Below are positions 34,401-45,814 of a stretch of DNA of 64,000 nt, piece after piece. The notes beneath the pieces are model-generated. The model saw only the letters and a program-made list of their open reading frames with translations. It was not told the DNA's origin and did not search any database. Positions within the stretch are counted from its first letter, which is position 1. Each line of letters starts with the position of its first letter. The stretch is from Capitulum mitella (Eukaryota; Arthropoda; Thecostraca; Pollicipedomorpha; Pollicipedidae). The stretch spans positions 34,009,293 through 34,073,292 of the forward strand of contig CP099839.1 of the NCBI GenBank assembly GCA_030062745.1, given 5' to 3'. The translations under genes and the position numbers were made by a program.

Positions 34401-37400
34401 GTCCTCCCTTCTCACCCGGTTCATCGTCAGGAGGAGGCAGCCGTGGCCGGACGGTCGGCGTTGTCCTCCCTTCTTACCCGGTTCACCGTCAGGAGGAGGC
34501 AGCCGTGGCTGGACGGTTGGCGTTGTCCTCCCTTCTCATCCGGCTCACCGTCAGGAGGAGGCAGCCGTGGCCGGACGGGCAGTGTTGTCCTCCCTGCTCT
34601 GTGCCGTCAGCGCCGGCCAGCCGACCGCTGATTTCACAGGTAGAGAATGTAGCCGATCGGTTGAATCATGGCCGCCGCCCGGGCACGTGACGCGAATTGC
34701 CGCGCCGCTGAAAGCAGCTCTGGTTATGGTTACCCGAGGCCCAGACACTCTGCGTGACCCTTTGGTCGCACGGCGAATGCTGCGTCAGGGTGTGCTGGCA
34801 TTACCACAGGGCCGTGGTTTTTGGATTCGTCTTCCATAATTGTTTAAGCCAGTTACATCGTCTTCATTAGGTGTCACTGCGTGTTACGACGTGTTACCGA
34901 TGCCTTACGTTCGTTTGATAAACGATATTTTTTCTTGTATTGCTTCGTTGGCAAATGCGGCGACCAAATGGGAGCTGTTGGCGCGTTGTTTGCGCGCGTA
35001 TGTCTGTGCGGCGCGCGCTGCCCAGACAGGACCGGCCGCTGACGGGCCGCTCAACACGGCGATTGTGAGCTGGGCGTTAGGGCCGATTGCGCGCTGCACC
35101 TGTCTGGTGCCGTGAGGCTCGTGTCCAGGCCCGCGAGCCGACCGGTCTGTGGCACTGAGCTGTGCAGCGCCGGCGAACGGCCGGGCCGGAGGCGGCCGCC
35201 CGGCCGGAGGCCGTGTTCAGGGGTTAGAGGGCACGAGGTGCCGGCCGCTGGATGGCAGGAGCGGTCCCGGCTGCGGCGCCCTGCGATTGCCTCAGTCAGA
35301 GGTCGTCGCCGCGGTCGAGGCGCTCGGGGCGGCATGAGTCATATCAGCCGGAACCTTGTGGTTGGACGAGCCGGCCGACCGGTCGGTTTGGCTCGGTCTG
35401 CGGAGACAGTCTCCGGAGTCGGCCCCCTTATCCGGCTCCTCGCTCAGTGAAAAGCACAGTCGTCTAGCGGTCGTCCTTCTGGTCTCGGCCAGTCTTACGG
35501 CTATCTGTCTGGTGTCTGCCGGTCTGACAGCTGTCGGTCTGTTGCCTGCCGATCTGAGAGCTGTCGGGCCTCGGCCGGTCTGAGGGGTGTCTGTCTGGTG
35601 TCTGCGGGTCGTAAAGCTGTCTGTCTGGCCTCGCCCGGTCTGACAGCGGACTGTCTGGTGTCTGTCAGTCTGAGACCGGCCTGTGGTCGGCCAGAACAGC
35701 CCCTCCGGACGTGTCTAGTCCTCTCTTTGCCGAGCGAGCTCCATAGTCCGGGGTACTGGTTGTTGAGCGAGCTCCGGAGTCCGATGTGCTTTCATCACGC
35801 AGGTTTCCGTCGACGTTTCCTGCCGCCGCGGTGTGTCCGTTTCTGCAGACGCGTCCGACGGTTCGTTCCCTTTCGCAGTTCGCTGGTGGCGTACCTAATT
35901 CGGCGGGGGCCATGGTCCTCCCTAACTCATGCGATGTTGTGTTAGGTGGAATAGACCTCTTTCGAGGCATTCAGCGTTGCCTCTGTCTGATGCCCAGTTT
36001 TGAGTTTGCCGGTCCTCTGCACTGTGCAGTCCTGAGTTAACCTGCGTATCTGTTGTACAGAAGCCGGTGGCGGGCCTCTTTGTGTGCCACTGCCTGGCAC
36101 AAGCGGCCCGGTGAGCCGGCTGGTCCGTGACCTTGACGACCGCCGAGAGCCACCGAAACCAGTGGCATGAAAACAGCACAGCTGGGGGCGTCCCCAGATC
36201 AGAAGGGCGAGCATGTCTCCGTCGGAGCAGGTCGGGGGAGACTGGTGACGCCTCTCCGCCGGAGCAGGTCGGTGGAGACTTGTCTCCGCCGGAGGGGTCA
36301 GGGGAGACTGGTGACGTGTCTCCGTCGGAGCAGGTCGGGGGAGACTGGTGACGTGTCTCCGTCTGGGCAGGTCCGGGGAGACTGGTCTCCGCCGGAAGGG
36401 GTAAGCGGGGACTGGTGGTGTGAGAAACGTGCACCTGAATTATATGCGCAACTTTGTGGTACTAGACATTGTGATGGGAGCGAATCCTTTCAAGGTATTT
36501 TATTTCGAATGCACAAAAGTTGGTCCGGGGATCAAAGAGCGCTGTCGTCCGCGGGTGATTTTCGATGAGTATTGTAAAATGAGAAATAAGCTGGATACCG
36601 TTGCATGCCGTGAGATGATGGCTTGTCATCTTCTTGAAAGGAAAAATCCCGTGCGGCAAGAGGAAGCCAAACAGTGTGAAGGTTAACGTTACCTCAACGA
36701 ATTTTGTCCCCTGTAAAAGCGGACCAAGAAACTCGCGGTAGACTTGACAGCACCCCGGAAAATGTATTACCGGCCTACGAATATGATTTGCATCAGTAAT
36801 ATGCGTGGTGACGAGTTCCCTTATTTCAGTTTCGGACAAGGCCGTTGAGTTTTGCGCCTCTGGCGCCGTAGCTGTTTACTGCCTGCCCGGGGCGCGTTCG
36901 GTCGGTGTAGTTTGAGAGCGGGCTGACAGCCACCGCTGACAGACACTGCTAGATCGCCGCGATCTAGCAGACGCAGCGATCTAGCAGACGAGCGCGGCTC
37001 TCAGGGTCGCGGCGCGACGCTGATTCGGCTGATGGCCTGAGTTTCGGCGCTAACTACACCTCACTCGCTGTCACCAGTTCAGCAGTTTCCAGACGCTGCT
37101 GAGATTTATGCTGTCGAAGGACGTACGTGTCACGGTTGCGCTGTGTTCTGAAGCACCTTGGGCTTGATTGACTTGTCACAGATCCTGACTGGTTCTACTA
37201 CATATGTGATGGGGGACGTGATGACCGACGATAAGCGGCGGTGCCTGTGCTCCGCTACCGTGCAACAGCCATCAGCATGACCATCGAATAAACTGCTGTC
37301 ACGTCTGCATGGCTTGGCTTGTGTGAATGGCTGTTGAGCGTCAATTGATACACCTGCTGGCTTATTGAAGCCTTACAGTATTTGCCAGCACTGCAGCGGA

Positions 37401-40400
37401 ACAGGGTGGTTTGATTTTGTACTGCGTTACTTTCATTTTGTAGGGTCTGCAGAGGTAGCGTCGAACAAACTTTCGGACAGCGTGGCAAAGTTCAGAAAGG
37501 AATTTGGTGTTTATCGCTGACGTTCTTTTGACACAATAAGCACGGGCTTTGACGCTTTTTGCGGTACATAAGCGACTTGTCGGTATGGTTATCATAGTCA
37601 TTCACCGTATTCCCGACAGGGAGGCTGAACCGGCCCCCTCGGGTTTTTTTGCTTGCCAATTCCGGGATTTTTCACGCAGTTTCACGGAAATTGGTGAGTC
37701 CCTAGCTTTTCTTTCTGCGTACTGTAACAGAATTTCTTAATTCTGTTTTGCCCAGGGGCGGAGCTATGGGAGGCACCTCAGGCTGTTTAGGCCCTGTTGT
37801 GGGTAAAAGGGAAATGACTGCAAAAAAAGCGTTTTTAAGATAAAACTTGAAACTCTACGTGGTTGTGTAGGTAAATAGGTAGGCAACATACAGATACGAT
37901 TTTGTTCATCAGAGGTCACTTAACAAGATCAGGTCAGTCAAAGGTCGGAGTTTCGTTTCATAGTGGTAATTTTGGCGCTATCATTTCAAATGCGAAACCC
38001 GGAATGCATATGACGTAGAATGATGCCCTCTTCTTGTGTATCAAGTTTCAGCGTGGTATCAGGTCGCGTCACGGAGCTATGACCTAAAGTGTCAGTGCGC
38101 GTATCCTGTATCACAACAGCCGTAAAATTGAATTTTAGGAATAAAGTGAATTCAAATGCTTGGGAACGTTTTCAAATATTATGAAATGCACACAAGATCA
38201 TTCCATTTGACTCCAAGGTCACTTGAGGTCATATAAGGTCAGAGGTCGCAAGTTGGTCGGAAGAACATGTGACCATTACAGTCTCCCCTTTTTCATGTCC
38301 CTGTGCTAACATTATACAAACAATGTAATACAATTTGTACTTCGTCAGCATAGCATGACTAGTTTGAGCTAAAATGGTGTTTTTAACTTTGTTGTTAATT
38401 CAGTTTTTGGAAACTTAATTCTCCTATTTTTCTAACCCTGTGAATGCCTATGAATTTTCTTGAAATTTCACATGTATGGATCAATAGTAAAAGTTCCATT
38501 CATTATCTCTTGATTCATGTCAGTTTCATCAAAATCGGTTCGTAAACAGCGGAGTTCTAACAAGTCCAGAGATATTCCCCATATTTACTTCTTTGCTCCC
38601 CCCCCCCGTATCTGCCTCTTTTAAAATTTTGAAAATTTCTTTCTGTAAAAATGTAGCTTACGTCATGGCAAATCGATTGCCGTTTGTTGCGATTAAATCG
38701 GATGTGTAGTTCTCGAGATCTGGGGGGGGGGCGAATCCCCCCTGCCGGGAATCGGCCATACCGTCTGGCCCTCCGGGAATAGGGTTAGTCCAGCACTGTT
38801 TGTGGTATTCCGCCACCCACGACAGCCTGAGGGTTAAAATCGATAGCCTCGTACCTCAGGAGCTAAGCGTCCGAGCTGCATGATTTCAACGACAGTCGAT
38901 CGGGCGTGCCTTTTTCATCTCAGAATGTGGAACTTGACTTCTTGTCTTGTGTTGATCTGTGACGTCACAAGTCACGAAAATGTCAATGCTTGGCCGAAAA
39001 ATGCGCGATGATTTTAATGAGGTCTAGCCAGTCTATCAGTCCAGTGACAATTTTGGAGTTGATGTCGAACGAAAAATCGCTAGGCGTATCTGGAATGATG
39101 CCATAAGTAAGGTAAAAGCTATCCTAGAGTAGCCTGGGGAATTTCTGAAACTTCCGCTTATGAAGCTATGGTCCGATGTCGGCAGTGATGGCCAGACGTT
39201 AACAATGGTATCGTTATCCTGGCCGCTCTTTCCTACTCAGATTCGGCTTTGTACCTGCCTCCTTATGCTGTTTCAATTTACGACCGCATGTGCACCTCGC
39301 AACACGATCCGGAATTTCGTGTTATTAATGGTCTGGTAAACAATAGCAGCGTTCAGCCGGCGCTTCCCGCCGGCCGCCAGCCGACTCGGCCTACGACGCC
39401 GACGGACAGGTCCGTCTAGTGCATATTGGGTCACAGACACTACATTTGTTGCCGGATTGGTATGGTTTGGTGCCTTTAGATGGAGAATTAATCAGTGACG
39501 TTATGATGGGACAATGATCATGGCGTATGACTCCATTGGATCTAAGTTGTGAGGTAACTTTCGAAATGCGTAACATACGTAGGCCTTAAACTCATTAGCC
39601 TTGTATTCTTACATACAGTCATGTAAGTGACAAAATACTTACACTGTTCAATTGCTTGTGCAGTTGTTTCCAAGACATCAAGAAGGCAATGTGCATGTTT
39701 TTATGTTTTGTCTTCGAAGCATGGCTACATTGCCGGATAAAGGCGTATTTTCATGGAAGCGTGGCTTCATTACAGAATAAAAGCTTCCGTGCGCCGGTCA
39801 GCGCGGGCGGCTTCAAATCGCCTTGGATCATGGTTCTGTTTTGCTTCTTATTTCAGGGACATTCAACGCACATAAATATTTTCAACGTCAGGATGTGCCC
39901 CATTGATCAGCGTACAGTATCTGAACGTTTATTGGTTCTGTCATGTAGGGTTCGGAGGCAGTCGACAAGAAACGGATGTACTTGGAAGCCCCACAAGCGA
40001 CCGCGGGTGAAGTCTACGTCTTAACCCCATTTTCAGGCGGTGGATTTCGCCTGAAGCACATGCTGGGGGGGGGGGAGGAAGGGGGCGGCGGGTGATTCGG
40101 CCCTTTCCCCCCGCCCAGAGATCTGTCGATCTGCCGGACTGATTTCCACCAAACAGTTCTTCAAACGAAAGTTTGTGATGTGAACTATCTTTTCATGTCT
40201 GCCAAAGTAAAAAATCTCCACACTGGCGCTTTCAGGTCAAAAAAGGAGGCGAATGGCCGATTTTCGTCCTCTGGCATAGGACGCTCCAAGGACGTCCTCT
40301 GACTGCATCAACGTTTTGGCCTTTAGTTAGTCTGAAGACATGTTAGGGAGAAATTTTTATAGCAGTGGCGGATTCAGAATCAGATACTTAGAGGAGGGAG

Positions 40401-43186
40401 ACAGTTATGTACAAACGTTTGGGCTATGTTTACGCAATTTTTTCCCGATTAGGTAGGTTAGTGGCCATACCTGTAGGTGTCTAGGGCTGCGATCTGTAAG
40501 AAACATGAGTGATGGGCGCAGGAAACCAAGATAGGGGGTAACTGTAACCTGCTGAGAGTGGTAGTGGTGTATTCATAAGGCCGGATCATCGTATTTATTA
40601 CCCTGTTTCTACCTTCTATTTTTCTGGGATCTGCCCCTTCCAGTGCATGTACAAGTATTTGTTTGATGTGCATTTTCCATCACTCTCAGCATAGGTTTGA
40701 AGTCGGCGGCATTAATCTTTGGTAAGTGCTGATAGAAATGTAAATCTCCAGATTTCTGCAACTGCGTCCTCCCTTGGTCATCAATTACGATCATTGTCCT
40801 CCCTTGATTTTTATTTATGTTTGCACAGCAATTTGTCGTTTGGCCAATCTTTTGACATCTAAAAACATTCACGTGTCAGGCCATGGCTTATTTTCAGCAC
40901 GAATAACCCGCTTACATATGACGATGATCTATTATGAGCCCTGTATCCGCCTTTGGCAGTCTCCACACGCTTTATAGATAAATAGGAGCTACGGTATCGA
41001 TATCTAAAGGTACGAGCACACTTCTGAAACGAACGCAGAATGGCCTGATTTGCATCCCAGAAACGTGTCGTGGAGCCGCTCCTGTCCTATATAGGAGGCT
41101 CAAAATGTGGTGTCAGGTGTGAAGGGGATACGTAGGAAAACTCGGCAAATTTCAGCACGACAGCGCAAAGCTTTGGCTTTGGCCCCGGAAAAACCTGGGG
41201 GCGAATTTGCCCCCCCCCCGCCATTAGCCTCGCCCCGCGTGAAATTGGCGTTTATTATGGGTTATAGGGTTGAACGATGTTCTGCTGTGTAAGATGTCAC
41301 GTCGGTACTGCGATCGAATATATTTATGTTTTGCGTAAAGTTGTAGGCTTGACACGCCCAGCTGAGGAGCGGTAAAATCCGCAGCCCCTCTGGTTTTTCA
41401 CCAACAGCCGGCGGACATTTGGACATAACTGCGTATTAATACCGCACGTTGCAATTTTTTTTAATCGGCAAAATGTTTCGCACGTTTTAAATTGCAGCTT
41501 ACGGACAGACCATGTGTAGCAGGCGACAAAGCTAAGGATCCTTTCACAATATACAGGTCTTAACGGAAGAGACTGCAAAACTTCAGGTTAGCGGGATTTT
41601 CTTATCAGGTTACAACTAGGTTGGAAGACCCAGCAGATGTGACCAAGAACAGCCAGATACGCTGTTCGGGGCCGGCGTGATTGGCTCCGTCGTGCCTAAT
41701 ACCGGCTGTCGGTCACAGCTGTCTATTAACGGCAGAGAAACTTTCAGTCCTCTCATGCCAGATGTCTCCGACGTTATAGTCACGTCCGCCATATCCACGT
41801 TCAGGGCCATGATCACTTGTTTGTAGTGCACATTGCACGACATTGTGACTGCTACGCTCATCAACATACAGTAGCTATGTCCTGATTCGCGAAAGCATGT
41901 ATTCTTATTCTTCTTGTTTTTTTTTTTTTTTTAGAAATGATATGTGATGAACTTCCTTCTGTGTCACGCCAGTTGTCGCAAGTGATTTGGTTGTTGTCTG
42001 GCGTGTCTGGGCACATGTTGAGGGAATTTTCGAGGGTGCAGTGTCGCCCGGACGGGCAGCTGCAGACCCCCTGCCGGGGATGGTCGGCGGCGCCGGGCCC
42101 TGTGCCGTCTCCGGTGGACCTGCGACTGAGACGGGCGCGCCAGACCGCCACCAGCGGCCGACGTCGGCGCCAAACCGGTCGGCCGGAATGTCCGGTCGTG
42201 TGGCTGTCTCGGCCTCCGCCTCCGCCGCCGGCGGTCCGGCTGGAGCGTGACGCGGTCGGCAGACCGCCATGTCGGTGTGAGGGGGACCTGCGTGGCTGAT
42301 GACCACATGTGAAGTGGGTCTGGTTCAACTGGGTTCTGGCATAACGTTATTAGGCCGCTCGTACGTGTCTCCGATAAATATTTAGACTGCTGGGACGAGG
42401 CTAGGCGTTGTTGGACATTGCTGAATTAACGGTGGTGTCACAGGAACCCGAAATGGTCACAACCGTGTCGCCCAGTGTTTCATGTTTCGTTATATAAGCC
42501 AGCAAAAAACTAGTAGAGCAAACTCCAGCCGGCATTTGGAGATGTGACGACTGGTCCACGTCAGTGGGAACGTCTGGAGCTGCCTTGTCCATGCGATGAG
42601 GTATCCAGGTTTTCTTGCCCATCTGAACTTTTTGGGGCTAGAAGTGCAGGTGTGATTCAACATCCGGTGGTGACTTCGTGTGCGCCAGTACCCGGTACTG
42701 ACTTGACCGTTCACCTCGATGCCCGTAATGAATTGTGCCGGGTATTTCATTGTCTAGAATTGCCAGGCCGCGTGGTCGACACGCTGTGGTAATCACGTCC
42801 CGGGTAGTCAGTCGTCTTCATCGCCCCAGAGCTCACCGGGCATGGCCCGTTTCCAGGTTCATCTGCTGCGTGACCAGCTGAAGGCTGAGACGACGGCGCG
42901 GCTGGAGGCGCAGTCGCGCACGCACCAGCTGTTGCTGCAGAACAAGGAGCTGCTGGACCACATCGGCACCCTGGTGAGGCAGCTGCGGCTGTCCGAGCAG
43001 CGGCCGCCGGCGCCGGCCAGCAGCGACAGCCAGTCGGCCAGCGCCGAGGACCTGAAGCCGGGCCGCTCGGCCGACTCGTCTGTGGACGCCGGCCTGGGCA
43101 TCAGCGCGGTCAGCGCGGCCGAACAGCCGGCCGGCCTGCTGAGCCGTCTGGCACGCGGCACCTGGGCGCGCCACACCACCACATGA
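30638..43186 (+). CDS. NOS1AP: NOS1AP (CAPON), adaptor of neuronal NO synthase
   Basis: NOS1AP links neuronal nitric-oxide synthase to partners such as Dexras1 and Scribble through its PTB domain and C-terminal PDZ-binding tail (family knowledge). Exons 30638-31498 and 42857-43186 join in phase 0 across CAG/GTAAGG and TTCCAG/GTT, giving 396 residues against ~506 in human. The PTB domain spans ~25-166, with [47 protein letters not shown] and FEVCHKL nearly identical to vertebrates. A coiled coil crosses the splice ([14 protein letters not shown], then [22 protein letters not shown]). The protein ends RHTTT; the vertebrate EIAV PDZ ligand is absent. Start chosen because an in-frame TGA lies at 30617 and the ATG has A at -3. 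Confidence 0.95.
32595..32600 (+). terminator. NOS1AP: Canonical AATAAA inside the NOS1AP intron
   Basis: AATAAA in AAATAATAAACC, followed by a T/G-rich stretch (CAAGTGGTTTAATG). It is 1.05 kb after the stop codon that read-through of exon 1 would use. It could serve an intronically polyadenylated short transcript; this is inference. Confidence 0.4.
32948..32970. repeat. (CA)n microsatellite
   Basis: A run of CA dinucleotides with CG interruptions. Confidence 0.95.
33600..34610. repeat. 62-bp minisatellite with diverged left edge
   Basis: From 33890 to ~34600 about 11 near-identical 62-bp units (CCGGACGGTCGTTATTGTCC, TCTCTTCTCACCCGGTTCAT, CGTCAGGAGGAGGCAGCCGT, GG). From 33600 to 33890 five or so older units have decayed to weak similarity. 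62 is not a multiple of three, and the consensus is stop-free in all three + frames, so three overlapping frames of 276-303 codons run through it. Confidence 0.97.
34611..35455. other. NOS1AP: GC-rich intron sequence
   Basis: No repeat array or protein similarity recognised. Several overlapping short frames reflect the GC content. Confidence 0.5.
35456..35700. repeat. Degenerate ~30-bp minisatellite
   Basis: Repeated words GGTCTGACAGCTGTCGGTCT and TCTGTCTGGTGTCTGCCGGT at 25-32-bp spacing. Confidence 0.75.
36185..36420. repeat. Minisatellite, ~32-41-bp unit
   Basis: About six copies of GTGTCTCCGTCGGAGCAGGT, then CGGGGGAGACTGGTGAC, with internal length variation. Confidence 0.88.
36421..37750. 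other. NOS1AP: Unassigned intron sequence with a short palindrome
   Basis: 36946-36970 is a perfect hairpin (arms CTGCTAGATCGC and GCGATCTAGCAG, one-base loop), and its right half repeats just after (CAGCGATCTAGCAGAC). An 88-codon frame at 36420-36686 has no recognised similarity. Confidence 0.5.
37753..38195 (+). mobile_element. Family B DNA-transposon remnant, copy 2
   Basis: Terminus CAGGGGCGGAGC at 37753. The following ~440 bp are similar, in inverse orientation, to 10780-11214 (shared CACGGAGCTATGACCTAAA and GTGTCAGTGCGCGTA). No transposase. Confidence 0.72.
38196..38800 (+). mobile_element. Probable element with GC-hairpin right end
   Basis: Ends at 38725-38788 with GGGGGGGGGGCGAATCCCCC, then CTCCGGGAATAGGGTTAG, matching the arrangement at 11320-11372. 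GGGTTA resembles the GGG/TTAA end of family A, so a related TTAA-inserting family is possible. The left end was not found. Confidence 0.45.
38801..41100. other. NOS1AP: Unassigned NOS1AP intron sequence
   Basis: Mixed unique sequence. 40060-40110 is a G/C-rich inverted stretch (GGGGGCGGCGGGTGATTCGG) resembling the hairpin ends seen elsewhere. 40367 has CAGTGGCGGATTCAG, a typical DNA-transposon terminus. No protein similarity recognised. Confidence 0.45.
41101..41250 (+). mobile_element. GC-hairpin element end
   Basis: CCCCGGAAAAACCTGGGGGC, then GAATTTGCCCCCCCCCC, resembles the right ends of family A (CTCGGAAAACCTCAGGG) and of the 38.7-kb element. Only the end is recognisable. Confidence 0.4.
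41922..42300 (+). other. Poly-T tract and GC-rich segment of uncertain nature
   Basis: A T14 tract ending in AG at 41935 looks like a splice acceptor. The following ~365 bp are very GC-rich and open in several frames on both strands (120 codons at 41937-42299 on +). I see no similarity to NOS1AP or any other family and cannot decide whether it is an exon. Confidence 0.25.
42301..42856 (+). other. NOS1AP: Last part of the NOS1AP intron
   Basis: No features recognised. It ends with acceptor CCGTTTCCAG at 42856. Confidence 0.5.
42857..43186 (+). CDS. NOS1AP: NOS1AP exon 2: second coiled-coil half and C-terminus
   Basis: Encodes [19 protein letters not shown], then [20 protein letters not shown], matching VHLLKDQLAAEAAARLEAQ of vertebrate NOS1AP. 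A Ser/Ala-rich tail ending RHTTT and TGA at 43184-43186 follows. Third positions are nearly all G or C. Because the start is an acceptor, the ATG at 42842 is intronic and not used. Confidence 0.95.
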   Translation, partial: VHLLRDQLKAETTARLEAQSRTHQLLLQNKELLDHIGTLVRQLRLSEQRPPAPASSDSQSASAEDLKPGRSADSSVDAGLGISAVSAAEQPAGLLSRLARGTWARHTTT

Positions 43187-44141
43187 GCCCTGCCGGCTGG
43201 TGGCGCCGCGTCCCGGTGGCGCCAGCCGTCGGTGTGATGTCAGGCCTGCAGAGGCCTGCCGTGTGTCCGGAGAAGCGGTCTGGCTCCTGGTGTGCCGGCT
43301 GCCCTCAGGCGCCATGACACGGCGCAGCCTGAGCCGGCCATCTACTACATAATCATTGATGTTGATCTGATGTTACGCATTGGAGAGATCTGAGCCCCAC
43401 TCGATATTTTTAGACGTTAGTCGTTTTTCCGAACAAATCTCCAGGTTTGGTAGAATACCTGGCGGGTAGTGCCGCCCAAAGTGCTGGCAGAAGGTGCTGC
43501 TCCGCCCGGCGCAGAGAGAAGCGGGCCGAGCAACTCGCCATCTCTGCGTGTCACGCATAGTACACAAACTAAACATTCCATCCTAGATCAGGTCTGCGCG
43601 TATTTCGAGGGCAGCTGCTGGTGGTTTCTTGATGTGTGATTAAGCTAATAGACGTTCTAAGTTGTGTTTCGGCGTCTTTGTCTGGCGCGGCGCCTGAGGT
43701 CCGGCTCCTGCCGCCGGGGAGTGAGCTGTCAGAGCCGATTTGGAGCGAGGCTGTCCAGAGCTGCCAGCCGGCAGACCGAGTGGCTCGCCGTGTTCCGCGG
43801 TGGCGGCAGCTGCGGCGTTCCGCCGTGCGTCTGCGGCCGCTAACGATGCGTCTGCGCGGCCGTGAATAGCCTCATCTGGCCGCGTGGCAGGCTGCACAGG
43901 CCGCGGCCCCGCCGCCCATCTAATGACGCGGGACTTGTTAGTGCAATCTTAGGCGCGATCGATGCGTCGACGTCGACGGTTGGGGCGCCATCTGGGAGGC
44001 AATGCCGACGGCTGAGCTTAACCCCCGGCCGGAAGCGGTCGCCTCCAGCCGGGACGCCATTCCTGCGATGAATGTGTGCAGCAATGCCGGAGGCAGGGCT
44101 GGCGCCGGCAACGACCACCGGATAGCTGACGACCAGCTGAG
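43187..44141. other. GC-rich 3' flank of NOS1AP
   Basis: Likely 3' UTR then intergenic. No AATAAA was noticed in the first 500 bp. Several short frames on both strands have no recognisable similarity. Confidence 0.45.
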
Positions 44142-44196
44142 GGCGATCAGCTCTCAGGCCGAGGATGAGTTATCCTCGGCCTGAGAGCTGATCGCC
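44142..44196. repeat. Perfect 25-bp-arm hairpin
   Basis: Arms 44142-44166 and 44172-44196 are exact inverse complements, loop GAGTT. The tip (GAGGATGAGTTATCCTC) is repeated at about 44206-44222, and a short (TA)n and the 33-bp array follow at once. Confidence 0.97.
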
Positions 44197-44234
44197 TGAG
44201 GCCTGAGGATGAGTTATCCTCCTATATATATATC

Positions 44235-44587
44235 GGTGATCCGGCGTCTGGCCGAAGGTTAGCTGACTGTGATCCGCCGTCTGGCTGAGGGCTAATTGAC
44301 GGTGATCTGCCGTCTGGCTGATGGTTATCTGACCAGCCCGGGGTCTGGCGGAGGGTTAGCTGACGTTAATCCGCCGTCTGGCCGAAGGTTAGCTGACGTT
44401 GATCCGCCGTCTGGCAGAGGGTTAGCTGACGGTGATCCGCCATCTGGCTGAGGGTTAGCTGGCGGTGATCCGCCATCTGGCTGAGGGTTAACTGACTGTG
44501 ATCCGGCGTCTGGCTGAGGGTTAGCTGACGGTGATCCGCCGTCTGGCAGAGGGTTAACTGATGGTGGTCCGCCGTCTGGCTGAGGAC
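44235..44587. repeat. 33-bp minisatellite, ~11 copies
   Basis: Unit GGTGATCCGCCGTCTGGCTG, then AGGGTTAGCTGAC. One copy is 31 bp. 33 is a multiple of three, so the - strand spells an 11-residue QPDGGSPSANP-like repeat across ~100 codons. I regard this as a repeat artefact because no conserved flanking protein exists. Confidence 0.96.
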
Positions 44588-45470
44588 GGCGAGACGTTCG
44601 GTGGGAGGCAAGATGGAGGATAGGCAAATGAGAACTGAGGAGAAACTGAAGATATGGAATGATGAGGGTTGAGGTGCGTTACGCATCTGCGCACCGTATC
44701 GTAAATGGTCTTGTTATATGCGCCAGCTGAAGCTTTTTGTGCCAAAATGCTGAGGAAACTCAGAAAGGGGATGGTACCTCCAAAGACAAAGAACGCAGCG
44801 ATTTGGTATCACGAAGCAGCGTGATCAGATTCATCTTCGTGACAATGTTAAGCCTTGTCCACTGCATAGCAGTGTCTGTCAGGGTAGACGGAGCGTGAAA
44901 TAACCCCTTCAGGATTAAGTGCCGTAATCATTTCGTATTGCGAACGCTTTCTGACCGCATGTTCGACCAACTACTGCGAGTAACTGCGTTGGGTCCAGAA
45001 ACTTATGGAGCTCGGTGGCGCAGTCTGCAGTCAGTCTATGCACTCATGAAACAACTAAGATCCTCAGCATGCTGTATCGTGAACAATGTTCGTTGTCGGG
45101 ATGTCTGTTAAGTTATCAGCTGAAAAGTTTATTGCTATCCGGACTTCGGTCACTCTTTTTCGCCATTTTCAAAAATCAACATGATTCTTTAAAGTAAAAT
45201 AAACTTTTGTACGAAAAAGGGGAGCCGAGACACATGTAGTTCCCCCTTTCCGACTAAAAGAGGGCCATTTCCCCGATGGCCCCTCTGGACCCGCCATGGC
45301 CGGTTCTACTGCGTCTATGGGTGCTAATCCAAAACTAATAGACGCCATAAATGCCCTCTATCGAATAATGATCGAAGATCGAATCAGTTCGGGATCCTGC
45401 ACGTCTCATTTCAATACGGTTGAAAAGACATTAGTCTCGACCTTGCTGTGGCCGACTGTGGACGTGTCGC
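44588..45470. other. Unassigned sequence between two minisatellites
   Basis: No recognisable gene. An ATG at 45296 opens a frame that continues into the 44-bp array; nothing before the array resembles a known protein. Confidence 0.45.
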
Positions 45471-45734
45471 GGGCCGCTCAGACCCTCCGGCTGGCCCATG
45501 CCACGTGTCTCCACGGGCCGCTCAGACCCTCCGGCTGGCCCATGCCACGTGTCTCCACGGGCCGCTCAGACCCTCCGGCTGGCCCATGCCACGTGTCTCC
45601 ACGGGCCGCTCAGACCCTCCGGCTGGCCCATGCCACGTGTCTCCACGGGCCGATCAGACCCTCCGGCTGGCCCATGCCACGTGTCTCCACGGGCCGCTCA
45701 GACCCTCCGGCTGGCCCATACGACATGTGTGCCC
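45471..45734. repeat. 44-bp minisatellite, 6 copies
   Basis: Unit GGGCCGCTCAGACCCTCCGG, then CTGGCCCATGCCACGTGTCT and CCAC, repeated with almost no variation; the last copy is partial. The unit is stop-free in all three + frames, which explains three overlapping frames of 102-163 codons. Confidence 0.97.
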
Positions 45735-45814
45735 GGCCTCAGCCGGCGGTCTACGGTCCATTTACCGACGTTGTCTCAGGCAGGTGATGGCGGAAGGTTG
45801 GGTTAGGCGATGGA

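Noticed and set aside
33720-34839. Three overlapping + frames of 276-303 codons with repeated RRRQPWPDG / [10 protein letters not shown] motifs
   Set aside because: They are three phases of one 62-bp minisatellite with no stop in any forward frame, lying within the NOS1AP intron. No conserved flanking protein.
41861-42328. Several overlapping frames up to 155 codons on both strands
   Set aside because: GC-rich DNA open in many frames at once; no frame shows recognisable similarity. Left as uncertain rather than called a gene.
42842-42856. ATG at 42842 as a separate gene start
   Set aside because: The bases before 42857 form an acceptor (TTTCCAG), and NOS1AP similarity begins exactly after it in phase with exon 1.
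44325-44686. 100-106-codon - strand frames with QPDGGSPSANP repeats
   Set aside because: Product of a 33-bp minisatellite.
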